Of a stretch of DNA of 64,000 bases, positions 8,805 through 18,423 are shown in pieces. The stretch's first letter is position 1, and every line of letters starts with the position of its first letter. Where the stretch lies: contig CP064988.1 in NCBI GenBank assembly GCA_016699855.1, positions 4,430,501 to 4,494,500 on the forward strand, written 5' to 3'. This DNA is from Rhodospirillales bacterium (GTDB lineage Bacteria; Pseudomonadota; Alphaproteobacteria; Reyranellales; Reyranellaceae). The notes beneath the pieces were generated by a model, which had not been told where the DNA came from, did not search any database, and saw only the letters and a list, made by a program, of their open reading frames with translations. The position numbers and the translations under genes were made by a program.

Positions 8805-9761
8805 ATGACGATGGACGAACGCGGCGCGGAACCCGGCAAAGCGAAGGCGGCGCGACTGACGCGCGCGGCGTTCCTCGCCGGCGTGGCGGCGACCGCGGCC
8901 GGGCGCGCCGTGCCCTCCAGCGCCCAGATGGGAGCGGGCATGCTGACACGGACCATCCCCTCGACCGGCGTGAAGCTGCCGGTGATCGGCCTCGGCACCT
9001 GGCGCGTGTTCGATGTCGGCGCGGACGCCGCCGCGCGGGCGCCGCTCGCCGAGGTGCTGCGCGCGCTGTTCGAGGCCGGCGGTTCGGTGATCGACTCCTC
9101 GCCGATGTACGGTGCCGCCGAGGGCGTGGTCGGCGATCTGCTGACGTCGCTGAAGGCGCGCGACAAGGCCTTCGTCGCCACCAAGGTGTGGACCCAGGGC
9201 CGCGACGCCGGCGTGGCGCAGATGCGCGAATCGATGCGGCGCATGGCGGCCGACCCGGTCGATCTGATGCAGATCCACAATCTCGTGGACTGGCGCACCC
9301 ATCTCGCGACGTTGCGGGCGTGGAAGCGCGAGGGCCGCGTGCGCCACATCGGCGTGACGCACTACACCGCCTCGGCGCACGACGAGCTGGAGGCGGCGCT
9401 GCGCGCCGAGGCGTTCGATTCCGTGCAGGTCAACTACGCGCTCGACGACCGCGACGCCGAGCGGCGCCTGTTGCCGGCGGCGGCGGAGCGCGGCGTGGCG
9501 GTGGTCGTGAACATGCCGTTCGGCGGCGGCGGGCTGATCCGCCGGCTGGCGCCGCGGCCGCTACCGGGCTGGGCGGCGGAGATCGGCTGCGCGAGCTGGG
9601 CGCAGATCCTGCTGAAATACCTGCTCGGCCACCCCGCCGTGACCTGCGTCATCCCCGGCACCAGCCAGGCCCGCCACATGCGCGACAACGCCGCCGCCGG
9701 CTCGGGCCCGCTGCCCGACGCCGCCCTGCGCGCGCGGATGGTGAAGGAGATCGAGACCTAG
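8805..9761 (+). CDS. Aldo/keto reductase, exported-type N-terminus
   Basis: A 318-residue AKR-fold oxidoreductase that would reduce a carbonyl with NAD(P)H. The catalytic tetrad is visible as Asp97, Tyr102, Lys127 and His158 counted from ATG 8805. The N-terminus has a basic stretch then a hydrophobic segment (ARLTRAAFLAGVAATAAG) and ASA-like cleavage context, resembling a Tat/Sec signal, but the twin arginine is not adjacent. This suggests a periplasmic location, unusual for AKRs and not certain. Starts at 8772 (upstream) and 8811 are also possible. Its stop overlaps by 3 bp the stop of the convergent HAD gene. Confidence 0.85.
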   Translation: MTMDERGAEPGKAKAARLTRAAFLAGVAATAAGRAVPSSAQMGAGMLTRTIPSTGVKLPVIGLGTWRVFDVGADAAARAPLAEVLRALFEAGGSVIDSSPMYGAAEGVVGDLLTSLKARDKAFVATKVWTQGRDAGVAQMRESMRRMAADPVDLMQIHNLVDWRTHLATLRAWKREGRVRHIGVTHYTASAHDELEAALRAEAFDSVQVNYALDDRDAERRLLPAAAERGVAVVVNMPFGGGGLIRRLAPRPLPGWAAEIGCASWAQILLKYLLGHPAVTCVIPGTSQARHMRDNAAAGSGPLPDAALRARMVKEIET

Positions 9762-10419
9762 CCGGCGGCGCGCAAGGCTTCGGCGAGGTCGAGTCCGGCC
9801 AGGCTGTCGACGCGGATATCGGCGGCGGAGAGATCAAGGCCGGCGGTCATCGGATTGGGCACGGCGATGCAGAACAAGCCGGCGGCCTTCGCCGCGGCGA
9901 CCCCGTTGGGCGAATCCTCGATCGCGATGGCCGCGCGCGCATCGACGCCGAGGCGGTCTAGCGCGAGATGGTAGAGGTCCGGCGCCGGCTTCACGCGCTC
10001 GACCTCGTCGCCGCAGGCGAGATGGTCGAACGCGTCCCCAGCCCGGCGCCGCAGAGATGGCGCTCGACCCAGTCGCGCCGCGAGGTCGAGGCGACGGCCA
10101 GGCCCATGCCGCGGCCGCGGGCGGCGGCGATCCAGCCCTCGATCCCGGGACGCGGCCGCTCGGCGGCGATCAAGTCGTGCATGGCGGCGCGGCGGCGGGC
10201 GCGCAGCCGCTCGCGGTCCAGCGGCGCGCCGATGGTCGCCTCGAGGTAGCCGTAGGGCTCGAACGCCGAGGTGTCGTGGGTGCCGATCATCGCCGCCCAC
10301 AGCGCGCGCGGCAGCTCGACGCCGAACACCGCGTATTCCAGCCGCCACGACTCGAATTCCGGCGTCTCGGTGTCGAGGATCGTGCCGTCGAAATCGAAGA
10401 TCAGCGCGGTGGTCGGCAA
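9758..10419 (-). pseudogene. HAD-superfamily phosphatase (beta-phosphoglucomutase-like), frameshifted
   Basis: From ATG 10419 the protein begins with the HAD motif I DFDGT (Asp9/Asp11) and a helical cap region (to RPRPGIEGWIAAAR), and motif II is in LAVASTSRR. The frame breaks at the C-run 10036-10039: one missing base separates HLCGAGLG from DAFDHLACGDEVERVKPAPD, which carries the motif III lysine, and motif IV follows in AIEDSPNGVAAAKAAG. With one base restored the product is a normal 220-residue HAD hydrolase that dephosphorylates small metabolites. Either a genuine pseudogene or a homopolymer miscall. It ends convergently with the AKR gene. Confidence 0.8.
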
Positions 10420-10459
10420 CTCAACCCTCCCGCTGCGGGGCCAGTGCGAGCGGTGTCCG

Positions 10460-11275
10460 TCATGGCCCGAGGATCGCCGGGACGGCGAGCGCCTTCCGTT
10501 GGTCGACCCAGTGGAGGAGGACGTTGACGCGTAGCTCGCGATACGGCTGGAGCGCGTCGTCCGGGATTCCCATCGCGGGTAGCGAATCCCTCGTCGGCAT
10601 CGACAAACACCAATCGCCGAGCCGCTCCCGAAGGATCACCAGCGTGTCGTCCGTGCGATACACCACCTCGACGATCCGGCCGGACAGGTTAGGAATATAG
10701 AACGTCAGAGGATGGCCGTAGGCGCTGGACGGCTCATGGCGCCGGTCCTCGCAGGATCTGGCGTCCGGGTCCAAGGGCGCGGCGTCGATGCGATCGATCT
10801 TCCAAGCGTTTCCTATCTTCACGATTCGAAGGCGCACCTCCTTGCGCTCGAATCGCGGACTATCGGAGGGTCTGGAGACGTCGACCATGAACCAGTCGAC
10901 CAGGGTCGCATCGCCGACGATGCGCGCAAGATCGCCGTTTGTGCTGATGCGCACATCACGAAGCACGAAATCATCGATGGTGTGGATCCCTCTTGCCACG
11001 AAGTCGGTCAACGGGTTGTCGACAAAGTTGTCACGCGGTGTCGCGGGAGTGCGCGGCGCCTGTCGCGGCCAGAGAACTGTGCGGACCCGTGGCGAGAACT
11101 GCTGCGCGACGGCCGAGCTCTCGCCGCCACCTGCGCCGGTACGCCCACCCTCGGGCTTCGAGGATACCGCCTTCAGGAGAGGCTCGAAACGCTCGCGGTC
11201 GGCGTCGCTCGGCGGGGCGGCGAGAGCAGCGTGCGCCAACAGCAGCGCGGAGAGCAACGGTAGAAGACGGTACAT
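10460..11275 (-). CDS. Secreted protein of unknown function
   Basis: A 271-residue protein with a clear Sec signal peptide (MYRLLPLLSALLLAHAALA, cleavage after about residue 19). The mature part has a disordered Gly/Ser/Arg-rich stretch, then a compact domain with alternating beta-like segments (DFVLRDVRISTNGDLARIVG, EVRLRIVKIGNAWKIDRIDA) reminiscent of small SnoaL/NTF2-like or DUF3828-like folds, but I cannot assign it. The WKIDRID pattern (express-and-bind strand) supports that fold class weakly. Cys residues in SCEDRR and DWCLS could form a disulfide. The HAD gene starts 40 bp downstream in the same direction. Confidence 0.6.
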   Translation of the reverse strand: MYRLLPLLSALLLAHAALAAPPSDADRERFEPLLKAVSSKPEGGRTGAGGGESSAVAQQFSPRVRTVLWPRQAPRTPATPRDNFVDNPLTDFVARGIHTIDDFVLRDVRISTNGDLARIVGDATLVDWFMVDVSRPSDSPRFERKEVRLRIVKIGNAWKIDRIDAAPLDPDARSCEDRRHEPSSAYGHPLTFYIPNLSGRIVEVVYRTDDTLVILRERLGDWCLSMPTRDSLPAMGIPDDALQPYRELRVNVLLHWVDQRKALAVPAILGP

Positions 11276-11346
11276 CGAACGGACCCCGATGTTCGATTTC
11301 CAACCAAACTATCGCACCTGGCCGCCGCTTGCGGAGAAGCTGCCCC

Positions 11347-12903
11347 TCAATTCACCCGCCGCTCCTTGCCCTTCCAGTACGGCTCGCGCAGCTCGCGCTT
11401 GAGGATCTTGCCGGTGGGGTTGCGGGGCAGGGCGTCGACGAAATCGACGGTCTTCGGCAGCTTGTAGCCGGCGATGCGCTCGCGCGCCCAGCGGATCACC
11501 TCGGCCGGCGTCAATTCGGTGCCGGGCTTGGTCACGACGACGGCCTTCACGGCCTCGCCCCAGCGCTCGTCGGGCACGCCGATCACCGCGACGTCGGCGA
11601 TGGCGGGATGGCTGAACAGCGCGCTCTCGACCTCGGCGGGGTAGATGTTCTCGCCGCCGCTGACGATCATGTCCTTCACGCGGTCGTAGATGAACAGGTA
11701 GCCCTTGGCGTCGAGGTAGCCGGCGTCGCCGGTGAAGAACCAGTCGCCGCGCATGGCGCGCGCGGTCGCCTCCGGCAGCTTCCAGTAGCCCTTCATGATC
11801 TGCGGCGAGCGCACCGCGATCTCGCCGACCGCGTCGAGCGCGCAATCCCGCCCGTCCTCGCCGACGATGCGCAGCTCGACGCCCTTCTGGGCGTAGCCGC
11901 AGGACAGCAGCTTCTTCGGATCGTCGGGGTCGTGGTCCTCCGGCGGCAGCAGGGTGACGGCGCCGGTGGTCTCGGTCAGGCCGTAGACCTGCTGGAAGCC
12001 GCAGGGGAACACCTTCAGCGCCTGGCGAAGCAGCTCGGCCGGGATCGGCGCCGCGCCATACACCACCAGCTTGAGCGACGACATGTCGGTCTCGGCGATC
12101 TGCGGCGTCTGCATCAGGAACAGGATGATCGCCGGCACCAGCAGGATCACCTCGATGCGGTGCGCGGCGATGATCTGCAGGATCTGCAGCGGCACGACCT
12201 CGCGCACGACGAAGTTCGTGCAACCCGCGTAGAGCCCGGCCAGGGCCCAGCCGGCGCCGCCGATGTGGAACATCGGCAGGATGACCATGTTCGGCACGCC
12301 CGGCGCCATGTGCCAGGTCGGCGTCCAGGTCGGCAGCAAGTGCAGCAGGTTGGCGTTGGTGAGCTGCGCGCCCTTGGGCAGGCCGGTCGTGCCGGAGGTG
12401 TAGAACTGCACCGCGACGTCGCCGGGCTCGATCGCGATCATCGGGTCGGCGGCGGCCTGGCGGTCGCGCCAGCGGTCGAACGGCTCGAAATCGGGATGCG
12501 CGCCGGTCAACGCCACGATCTCGCGCACCGTCGTCAGCTCCGCCCGGATGCGGTCGACGACCGGGAAATACTCCTCGCCGACGAACAGGATCTTGGCGCC
12601 GGCGTCGTTGACGATGTGCAGCACCTCCGGGGCCGCCAGCCGCCAGTTGACCGAGACCATCACCGCGTTGGCCTTGGCGGCGCCGGCCAGCAGCTCGAAG
12701 AAACGCGGATCGCTCTTGTCGAGATGGGCGACGCGGCTCTGCGGCTTCAGGCCGGCGGCGACCAGCCCGTTGGCGACTTTGCTGGCGGCGGCGTCGAGCT
12801 GCCGGTAGGTCGTCGCCGCGCCGTCCTGGACGACCGCCGGCAGGTCCGGCCGCAGCTTGGCGTGGTGCCGGAAGATGTCGGCGATGACGTGGATGTCGCT
12901 CAC
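11347..12903 (-). CDS. Long-chain-type fatty-acid--CoA ligase
   Basis: A 518-residue ANL enzyme. Motifs: FYTSGTTGLPKG (residues 167-178), YGLTETTGAV, the TGDAGYLDAKGYLFIYDR block with DMIVSGGENIYPAEVE, and the C-terminal catalytic lysine in NPTGKILKRELREP. This set is typical of FadD-like and CaiC-like ligases that activate fatty or aromatic acids in the cytoplasm. It is a single gene on the minus strand with no obvious operon partner; the next minus gene, a secreted protein, begins 71 bp downstream of its stop. Substrate not predictable. Confidence 0.9.
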   Translation of the reverse strand: MSDIHVIADIFRHHAKLRPDLPAVVQDGAATTYRQLDAAASKVANGLVAAGLKPQSRVAHLDKSDPRFFELLAGAAKANAVMVSVNWRLAAPEVLHIVNDAGAKILFVGEEYFPVVDRIRAELTTVREIVALTGAHPDFEPFDRWRDRQAAADPMIAIEPGDVAVQFYTSGTTGLPKGAQLTNANLLHLLPTWTPTWHMAPGVPNMVILPMFHIGGAGWALAGLYAGCTNFVVREVVPLQILQIIAAHRIEVILLVPAIILFLMQTPQIAETDMSSLKLVVYGAAPIPAELLRQALKVFPCGFQQVYGLTETTGAVTLLPPEDHDPDDPKKLLSCGYAQKGVELRIVGEDGRDCALDAVGEIAVRSPQIMKGYWKLPEATARAMRGDWFFTGDAGYLDAKGYLFIYDRVKDMIVSGGENIYPAEVESALFSHPAIADVAVIGVPDERWGEAVKAVVVTKPGTELTPAEVIRWARERIAGYKLPKTVDFVDALPRNPTGKILKRELREPYWKGKERRVN

Positions 12904-13063
12904 GGCGTTCGTCCCCCCTTGGCGCGTTGCCGGGGATGCTAGCAGGCGCCGCGGCGCGGCTCCAACAGCGACGCGGTTCCCTTGGATGATTTTATAGTCA
13001 GGACAGTGGCTTGCGCGCCAATCTTGTATGGAAAGGCGGAGCCGATGCGGGTATTGTTGAACG

Positions 13064-13867
13064 ATGTTGGGTAGGATCTTCGGTCGGTCGGGCGGGATGC
13101 CGGCGACGCCGCGACGCCGCGTCGTGCCGCCGGGGCACCGCGTCTACGCCATCGGCGACATCCACGGCCGGCTCGATCTGCTGACGGCGCTGCACGAGGC
13201 GATCCTCGAGGACCATGCCGCCCGACCGGCGGTCGAGACCGCCTCGCTGATCTATCTCGGCGACTACGTCGACCGCGGGCCCGACTCCAAGGGCGTCATC
13301 GACCTGCTGGTGTCGGATCCGCTGCCGACCTTCGCCGCGGTCCATCTGATGGGCAACCACGACGAGGCGATGCTGCGCTTCCTCGACGACCCGTCGATCG
13401 GCCCGACCTGGTCGAGCTTCGGCGGCGACGCCACCCTGTTGAGCTACGGCGTGCGCGCCACGCCGGGGCTGATCGGCATGAAGCGCCACGCCGACATGCG
13501 CCGGCAACTGGTCGAACGGATCCCGGCGTCGCACGTCGACTTCCTGCGCGACCTCCAGATGCTGTGCGAGGCCGGCGACTACGCCTTCGTGCACGCCGGG
13601 GTGAAGCCGGGGGTGCCGCTGGGCGCCCAGCGCGCCGCCGACGCGCTGTGGATCCGCGACGAGTTCCTGTCGAGCCCGGTCGAGCACGGCCGCGTCATCG
13701 TGCACGGCCACACGCCGACGGCGGCGCCGGTGGTGCGCGCCAACCGCATCGGCATCGACACCGGCGCCTTCGCGTCGGGCGTGCTCACGTGCCTGGGGCT
13801 GGAGGACGACCAGCGCTGGTTCCTCGCCACCGCCGCGGTCGAGCGGGCGCGGACGGCGGCGCGGTAG
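13064..13867 (+). CDS. PPP-type metallophosphoesterase (serine/threonine phosphatase-like)
   Basis: A 267-residue calcineurin-like phosphoesterase of the bacterial PrpA/B (lambda phosphatase) type. Metal-binding motifs are complete: GDIHG 31-35, GDYVDRG 66-72, GNHDE 97-101, then HAGV and HGHT further on. Such enzymes use a dinuclear metal centre to dephosphorylate proteins or Ap4A-like nucleotides. Start ATG 13064 is supported by the motif spacing; the upstream 160 bp contains TATAGTC, a possible -10 element. It stands next to polysaccharide genes, where related phosphatases occur, but a role in that pathway is not shown. Confidence 0.88.
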   Translation: MLGRIFGRSGGMPATPRRRVVPPGHRVYAIGDIHGRLDLLTALHEAILEDHAARPAVETASLIYLGDYVDRGPDSKGVIDLLVSDPLPTFAAVHLMGNHDEAMLRFLDDPSIGPTWSSFGGDATLLSYGVRATPGLIGMKRHADMRRQLVERIPASHVDFLRDLQMLCEAGDYAFVHAGVKPGVPLGAQRAADALWIRDEFLSSPVEHGRVIVHGHTPTAAPVVRANRIGIDTGAFASGVLTCLGLEDDQRWFLATAAVERARTAAR

Positions 13868-13923
13868 ATCTTCTTCCGCCCGGCGCGCGGCCGGCTATGG
13901 ATTTCGAGTAGGGGCACGGATCG

Positions 13924-14893
<970 letters not shown>

Positions 14894-14957
14894 CGGCGCG
14901 CGGAAACTCCAGAACAATTGCACAGGATCGGCAAACCAGCGGCCTATAGCGGGCCGC

Positions 14958-15539
14958 ATGGACGCGCGCACCGATTTCGCGAGAACCTCCGCGCTACGAC
15001 GCACCATGTTGGCGGGCGGGATCGTTCGCTGCTGTGCCCTGATTGTATTGGCTGCGATCTGGCTCTTCGCCGAGCTCTGTTTTTTTCTCGGCTACCCTAC
15101 GCCTGTGGTGCAGATGGTAGCGGCGACCGTGATGGTTCAGATCCCGGCGTATTGGATCGGCATCTTCACGCTTTCAGTCCTCAATCGCGACTGGACGTCG
15201 ATCACCGTCGGCGTAGCGACAGCGATCCCCTCAATCGCTCTTGCGGTGGGTGTGTGGACTCTTCCGCTTCGGGATATCCGTTTCTGGGCGTTGTCGCCGT
15301 ACTACCTATATGAGGTGTCGCGCGCGACCCCGGGGCCGGATGGGCGGCGCGCCGTTTCGTTCCCGATCGGCACGGTCCACGGCTTCCTCTCGCCAAGCTA
15401 CCTGCTGAGCGTCGAATACGATGAAGGTGACGATTTCAGCAATCCTCGAGAAGAGTGTGACCGATGGGCGAGGCGCCATTGCCCCGTGTACGTGGAGCGC
15501 CTCCACGGTAGTTACTACTTCAAGCGCGTCATGTTTTGA
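14958..15539 (+). CDS. Hypothetical inner-membrane protein
   Basis: A 193-residue protein with three to four hydrophobic segments in its first 110 residues (CCALIVLAAIWLFAELCFFL, VVQMVAATVMVQIPAYWIG, VGVATAIPSIALAVGVW) and a soluble C-terminal tail of about 80 residues rich in Arg/Tyr, ending YYFKRVMF. Codon choice is less GC-rich than neighbours, with AT-rich third positions in places, which may mean recent acquisition or low expression. I do not recognise the family. An REP palindrome follows its stop. Confidence 0.55.
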   Translation: MDARTDFARTSALRRTMLAGGIVRCCALIVLAAIWLFAELCFFLGYPTPVVQMVAATVMVQIPAYWIGIFTLSVLNRDWTSITVGVATAIPSIALAVGVWTLPLRDIRFWALSPYYLYEVSRATPGPDGRRAVSFPIGTVHGFLSPSYLLSVEYDEGDDFSNPREECDRWARRHCPVYVERLHGSYYFKRVMF

Positions 15540-15559
15540 GCGTGCCCGCGCCCGCTGTG

Positions 15560-15636
15560 CCCCCTGTCATCCCGAGCGCAGCGAGGGATCCAGGGTCGGC
15601 GCCTGGATCCCTCGCTGCGCTCGGGATGACAGGGGG
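15560..15636. repeat. REP palindrome, perfect 35-bp arms
   Basis: Arms 15560-15594 and 15602-15636 are exact reverse complements around a 7-nt loop, built on the GTCATCCCGAGCGCAGCGAG consensus. It lies between the convergent membrane-protein and manC genes, so it could also act as a bidirectional transcription terminator or mRNA 3' stabiliser. Confidence 0.95.
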
Positions 15637-15722
15637 GGGTGGACGTTCCGCGGGTGCGTCAATCGCGGCCGCGCCGGCCCCGCGCGTCATCCGTGTCCGC
15701 GCGCGCCGGGCGCATCCGCCCC

Positions 15723-17177
15723 TCAGTCCCGGCCGTACTGGTCCTCGTAACGGACGATGTCGTCCTCGCCGAGATAGGCGCCGGACTGGACCTCGATGAG
15801 GTGCAGCGGCTGGTCGCCGGGGTTCTCGAGGCGATGGCGGGTGCCCAGCGGGATGTAGGTCGACTGGTTCTCGAACAGCTCGAACACGTCGTTGCCTCGG
15901 GTGACGCGCGCGACGCCGCGCACCACGATCCAGTGCTCGGCGCGCTGGTTGTGCTTCTGCAGACTCAGCGCGCGGCCGGGCACCACCTGGATGTGCTTGA
16001 CCTGGTGACGTTGGAAGCCGTACACCGTCTCGCAGTAGCTCCACGAGCGGAACACCTTGAGATGCGTCGAGCCCTCGGCGCGGCCGGCGCTCTTGAGGCG
16101 CTCGACCACTTTCTTGACGTCCTGGGCGCGGCGGCGGTCGGCCACCAGCACGGCGTCGGCCGACGCCACCACGATCAGGTCGCTGACGCCGAGCGTCGCC
16201 ACCATCACGCCGTCCTCGGCGCGCACGTAGCTGTCCCTGGTGTCCACCGCCTCGGCGGCGCCGACCAGCGCGTTGCCGGCGGCGTCGCGCGCCGCGATGG
16301 TCCATAGCGCATCCCACGAGCCGACGTCGTTCCAGCCCATGTCGACCGGCACGACGGCGGCGCGCGCGGTGCGCTCCATGACGGCGTAGTCGATGGATTT
16401 CGACGGCGAGGCCTCGAACGCCGCCTTGTCGAGGCGGATGAAGTCGAGGTCGCGGCGCGCGGTCTGGAACGAGGCGGCGCAGGCGGCGAGGATCTCGGGC
16501 TCGAAGCGCTTCAGCTCGGCGAGGTAGAGGTCCGAGCGCATCAGGAAGATGCCGCCGTTCCACACGTGGTCGCCGGCCTCGAGGAAGCGCCGCGCCGTGG
16601 CGGCGTCGGGCTTCTCGACGAAGCGCGCGACGGCGCGCACGCCCGGCGCGTGCGGCGCGGGGGCGCCTAGCTGGATGTAGCCGAAGCCGGTCTCGGGCGC
16701 GTGCGGGGTGACGCCGAAGGTGACAAGGTCGCCGTCCATGGCGGCGACGAGTCCGGCGTCGACGGCGGCGAGGAAAGCCTCGGGCCGGCGCACCGCGTGG
16801 TCCGACGGCAGCACCAGGATCGGCCGCCGCGGATCGCCGGCGGCGGCCATCAGCGCGCCGATGGCGACCGCCGGGGCGGTGTTGCGGGGGGCGGGCTCGA
16901 GCACGATCGCGGCCGGGACCACGCCGATCGCGCGGGTCTGCTCGGCCACCAGGAAGCGGTGCTCGGCGTTGCACACGATCACCGGCGGCAGGAAGCGCGC
17001 CGGGTCGGCGACGCGCTCCACCGTCTGCTGGAGCAGGGACCGTTCGCCAGTCAGGGCCAGGAACTGCTTCGGGTACGCTTCACGGGACAGCGGCCACAGG
17101 CGCGTCCCCGACCCGCCGGACAGGATCACCGGCTGGATCGGCGCGCCAGGCGCGAAAGGATCTGACATCGGCTGCAC
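15723..17177 (-). CDS. manC: Mannose-1-phosphate guanylyltransferase/mannose-6-phosphate isomerase
   Basis: A 484-residue bifunctional enzyme of the ManC/CpsB/AlgA type. The N-terminal nucleotidyltransferase has GGSGTRLWP (residues 21-29) and the EAYPKQFL motif, which make GDP-mannose from mannose-1-phosphate and GTP. The C-terminal cupin domain (LQKHNQRAEHWIVVRGVARV, LGTRHRLENPGDQP) is the type II phosphomannose isomerase. Length fits the bifunctional family. It lies 46 bp downstream of the GDP-mannose 3,5-epimerase gene on the same strand, so GDP-mannose made here is the likely epimerase substrate. Confidence 0.93.
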   Translation of the reverse strand: MQPMSDPFAPGAPIQPVILSGGSGTRLWPLSREAYPKQFLALTGERSLLQQTVERVADPARFLPPVIVCNAEHRFLVAEQTRAIGVVPAAIVLEPAPRNTAPAVAIGALMAAAGDPRRPILVLPSDHAVRRPEAFLAAVDAGLVAAMDGDLVTFGVTPHAPETGFGYIQLGAPAPHAPGVRAVARFVEKPDAATARRFLEAGDHVWNGGIFLMRSDLYLAELKRFEPEILAACAASFQTARRDLDFIRLDKAAFEASPSKSIDYAVMERTARAAVVPVDMGWNDVGSWDALWTIAARDAAGNALVGAAEAVDTRDSYVRAEDGVMVATLGVSDLIVVASADAVLVADRRRAQDVKKVVERLKSAGRAEGSTHLKVFRSWSYCETVYGFQRHQVKHIQVVPGRALSLQKHNQRAEHWIVVRGVARVTRGNDVFELFENQSTYIPLGTRHRLENPGDQPLHLIEVQSGAYLGEDDIVRYEDQYGRD

Positions 17178-17223
17178 GTTCTCCGAGGGCCGGCCGGTCG
17201 CGACGACCGCGGCCGGGAGCGCG

Positions 17224-18246
17224 TCAGGCGGCGGCCGGGCGCGACAGGCCGTTCACCCGCGATTCCTTGCCGGCAACCATTTCGTCGTAAATCCAACGAT
17301 AGGTCTTTTCCATGCCGTCTTCCAGGCGCACCGACGGCGCCCAGCCCAGCACCTGCTTGATCAGCGTGTTGTCGCTGTTGCGGCCGCGCACGCCCTTGGG
17401 CGCGTCCAGCTTGTAGTGGCGCAGCAGCTTCACGCCGGCGATGCGCTCGACGATGTCGACCAGCTGGTTGATGGTCACCAGCTCGTCGCTGCCGACGTTG
17501 AGTGGCTCCTCGAACTCGCTGGCGGTGAGCCGCGTGGTGCCGACCAGGCAGTCGTCGATGTACATGAACGAGCGTGTCTGCTCGCCGTCGCCCCAGATCT
17601 CGATCTCGTGGCGGCCCGACATCTTGGCCTGGATGATCTTGCGGCACACCGCGGCCGGCGCCTTCTCACGGCCGCCGTCGTAGGTGCCGTTGGGGCCGTA
17701 GACGTTGTGGTAGCGCGCCATGCGCGTCTTGATGCCGAAATCCTCGCGGAAGTGGCGGCACATGCGCTCGCTGAACAGCTTCTCCCAGCCGTAGCCGTCC
17801 TCCGGCATGGCGGGGTAGGCGTCGGCCTCCTTGAGGGCCGTGACGTCGGAATCGGTCTGCTTGTCGGCGGCGTAGACGCAGGCCGAGGACGAGAAGAAGT
17901 AGCGCTCGACCCCGTAGTCGCGCGCCGCCATCAGCATGTGGGTGTTGGTCAGGACCGAGAGCATGCACTCGGCCTTGTGGGTCTCGATGAACCCCATGCC
18001 GCCCATGTCGGCGGCCAGATTGTAGACGGTGCGGGCGCCCCGGCTGGCGCGGTAGGCGCTCTCGCGCTGGCTGACGTCGAGGCTCAGGCTCTCGGCGGTG
18101 GGGTGGATCTGGTACCAATGCTCGAGCGGTTTGACGTCGACCGCGCGCACGCGCGAATGGCCGAACTCGGACTGGAGGTAACCGACAAGGTGCCCGCCGA
18201 TGAATCCGCCGGCTCCCGTGACGACGACGAGGTCAGTATCGTTCAT
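17224..18246 (-). CDS. GDP-mannose 3,5-epimerase
   Basis: A 340-residue extended SDR closely resembling plant GME, which converts GDP-D-mannose to GDP-L-galactose and GDP-L-gulose. Diagnostic features: GAGGFIG 11-17, NLAADMGGMGFIE 77-88, Cys123 in SSSACVY, Tyr152/Lys156, Lys195 in GGREKAPAA, and Arg288 in GVRGRNSDN, corresponding to the plant catalytic Cys/Tyr/Lys/Lys/Arg set. All key residues are kept. Cotranscribed with manC. An AT-rich 177-bp region upstream is the probable promoter. Bacterial GMEs are uncommon and occur in glycan and bleomycin-type clusters; which product is formed cannot be read from sequence. Confidence 0.88.
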   Translation of the reverse strand: MNDTDLVVVTGAGGFIGGHLVGYLQSEFGHSRVRAVDVKPLEHWYQIHPTAESLSLDVSQRESAYRASRGARTVYNLAADMGGMGFIETHKAECMLSVLTNTHMLMAARDYGVERYFFSSSACVYAADKQTDSDVTALKEADAYPAMPEDGYGWEKLFSERMCRHFREDFGIKTRMARYHNVYGPNGTYDGGREKAPAAVCRKIIQAKMSGRHEIEIWGDGEQTRSFMYIDDCLVGTTRLTASEFEEPLNVGSDELVTINQLVDIVERIAGVKLLRHYKLDAPKGVRGRNSDNTLIKQVLGWAPSVRLEDGMEKTYRWIYDEMVAGKESRVNGLSRPAAA

Positions 18247-18423
18247 GGTGAAACCTTGTTAATAAATTACATTAAGAATGATGTGAGTATATAAATTTTT
18301 CAGAGAGTTGCGAGCGTTTTATAACGTTCTTCATTAATTTATGACTCATGCATGTGGAATCGCAGATATGGGGCGTCCGGCAATGACGGCTGCCCCATTT
18401 GTTGCGGATTCGTCCGGCTCCGG
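18247..18423 (-). promoter_or_regulatory. AT-rich intergenic region, probable promoter of the GME-manC pair
   Basis: In a GC-rich window this 177-bp gap is strikingly AT-rich near 18247-18350, with TATATAAATTTT and the short palindrome CGTTTTATAACG. It lies directly upstream of the GME start. No clear -35/-10 pair can be fixed by eye. Confidence 0.5.

Noticed and set aside
15560..15636. CRISPR repeat
   Set aside because: It is a single palindrome with 35-bp arms, no array of spaced direct repeats and no cas genes.
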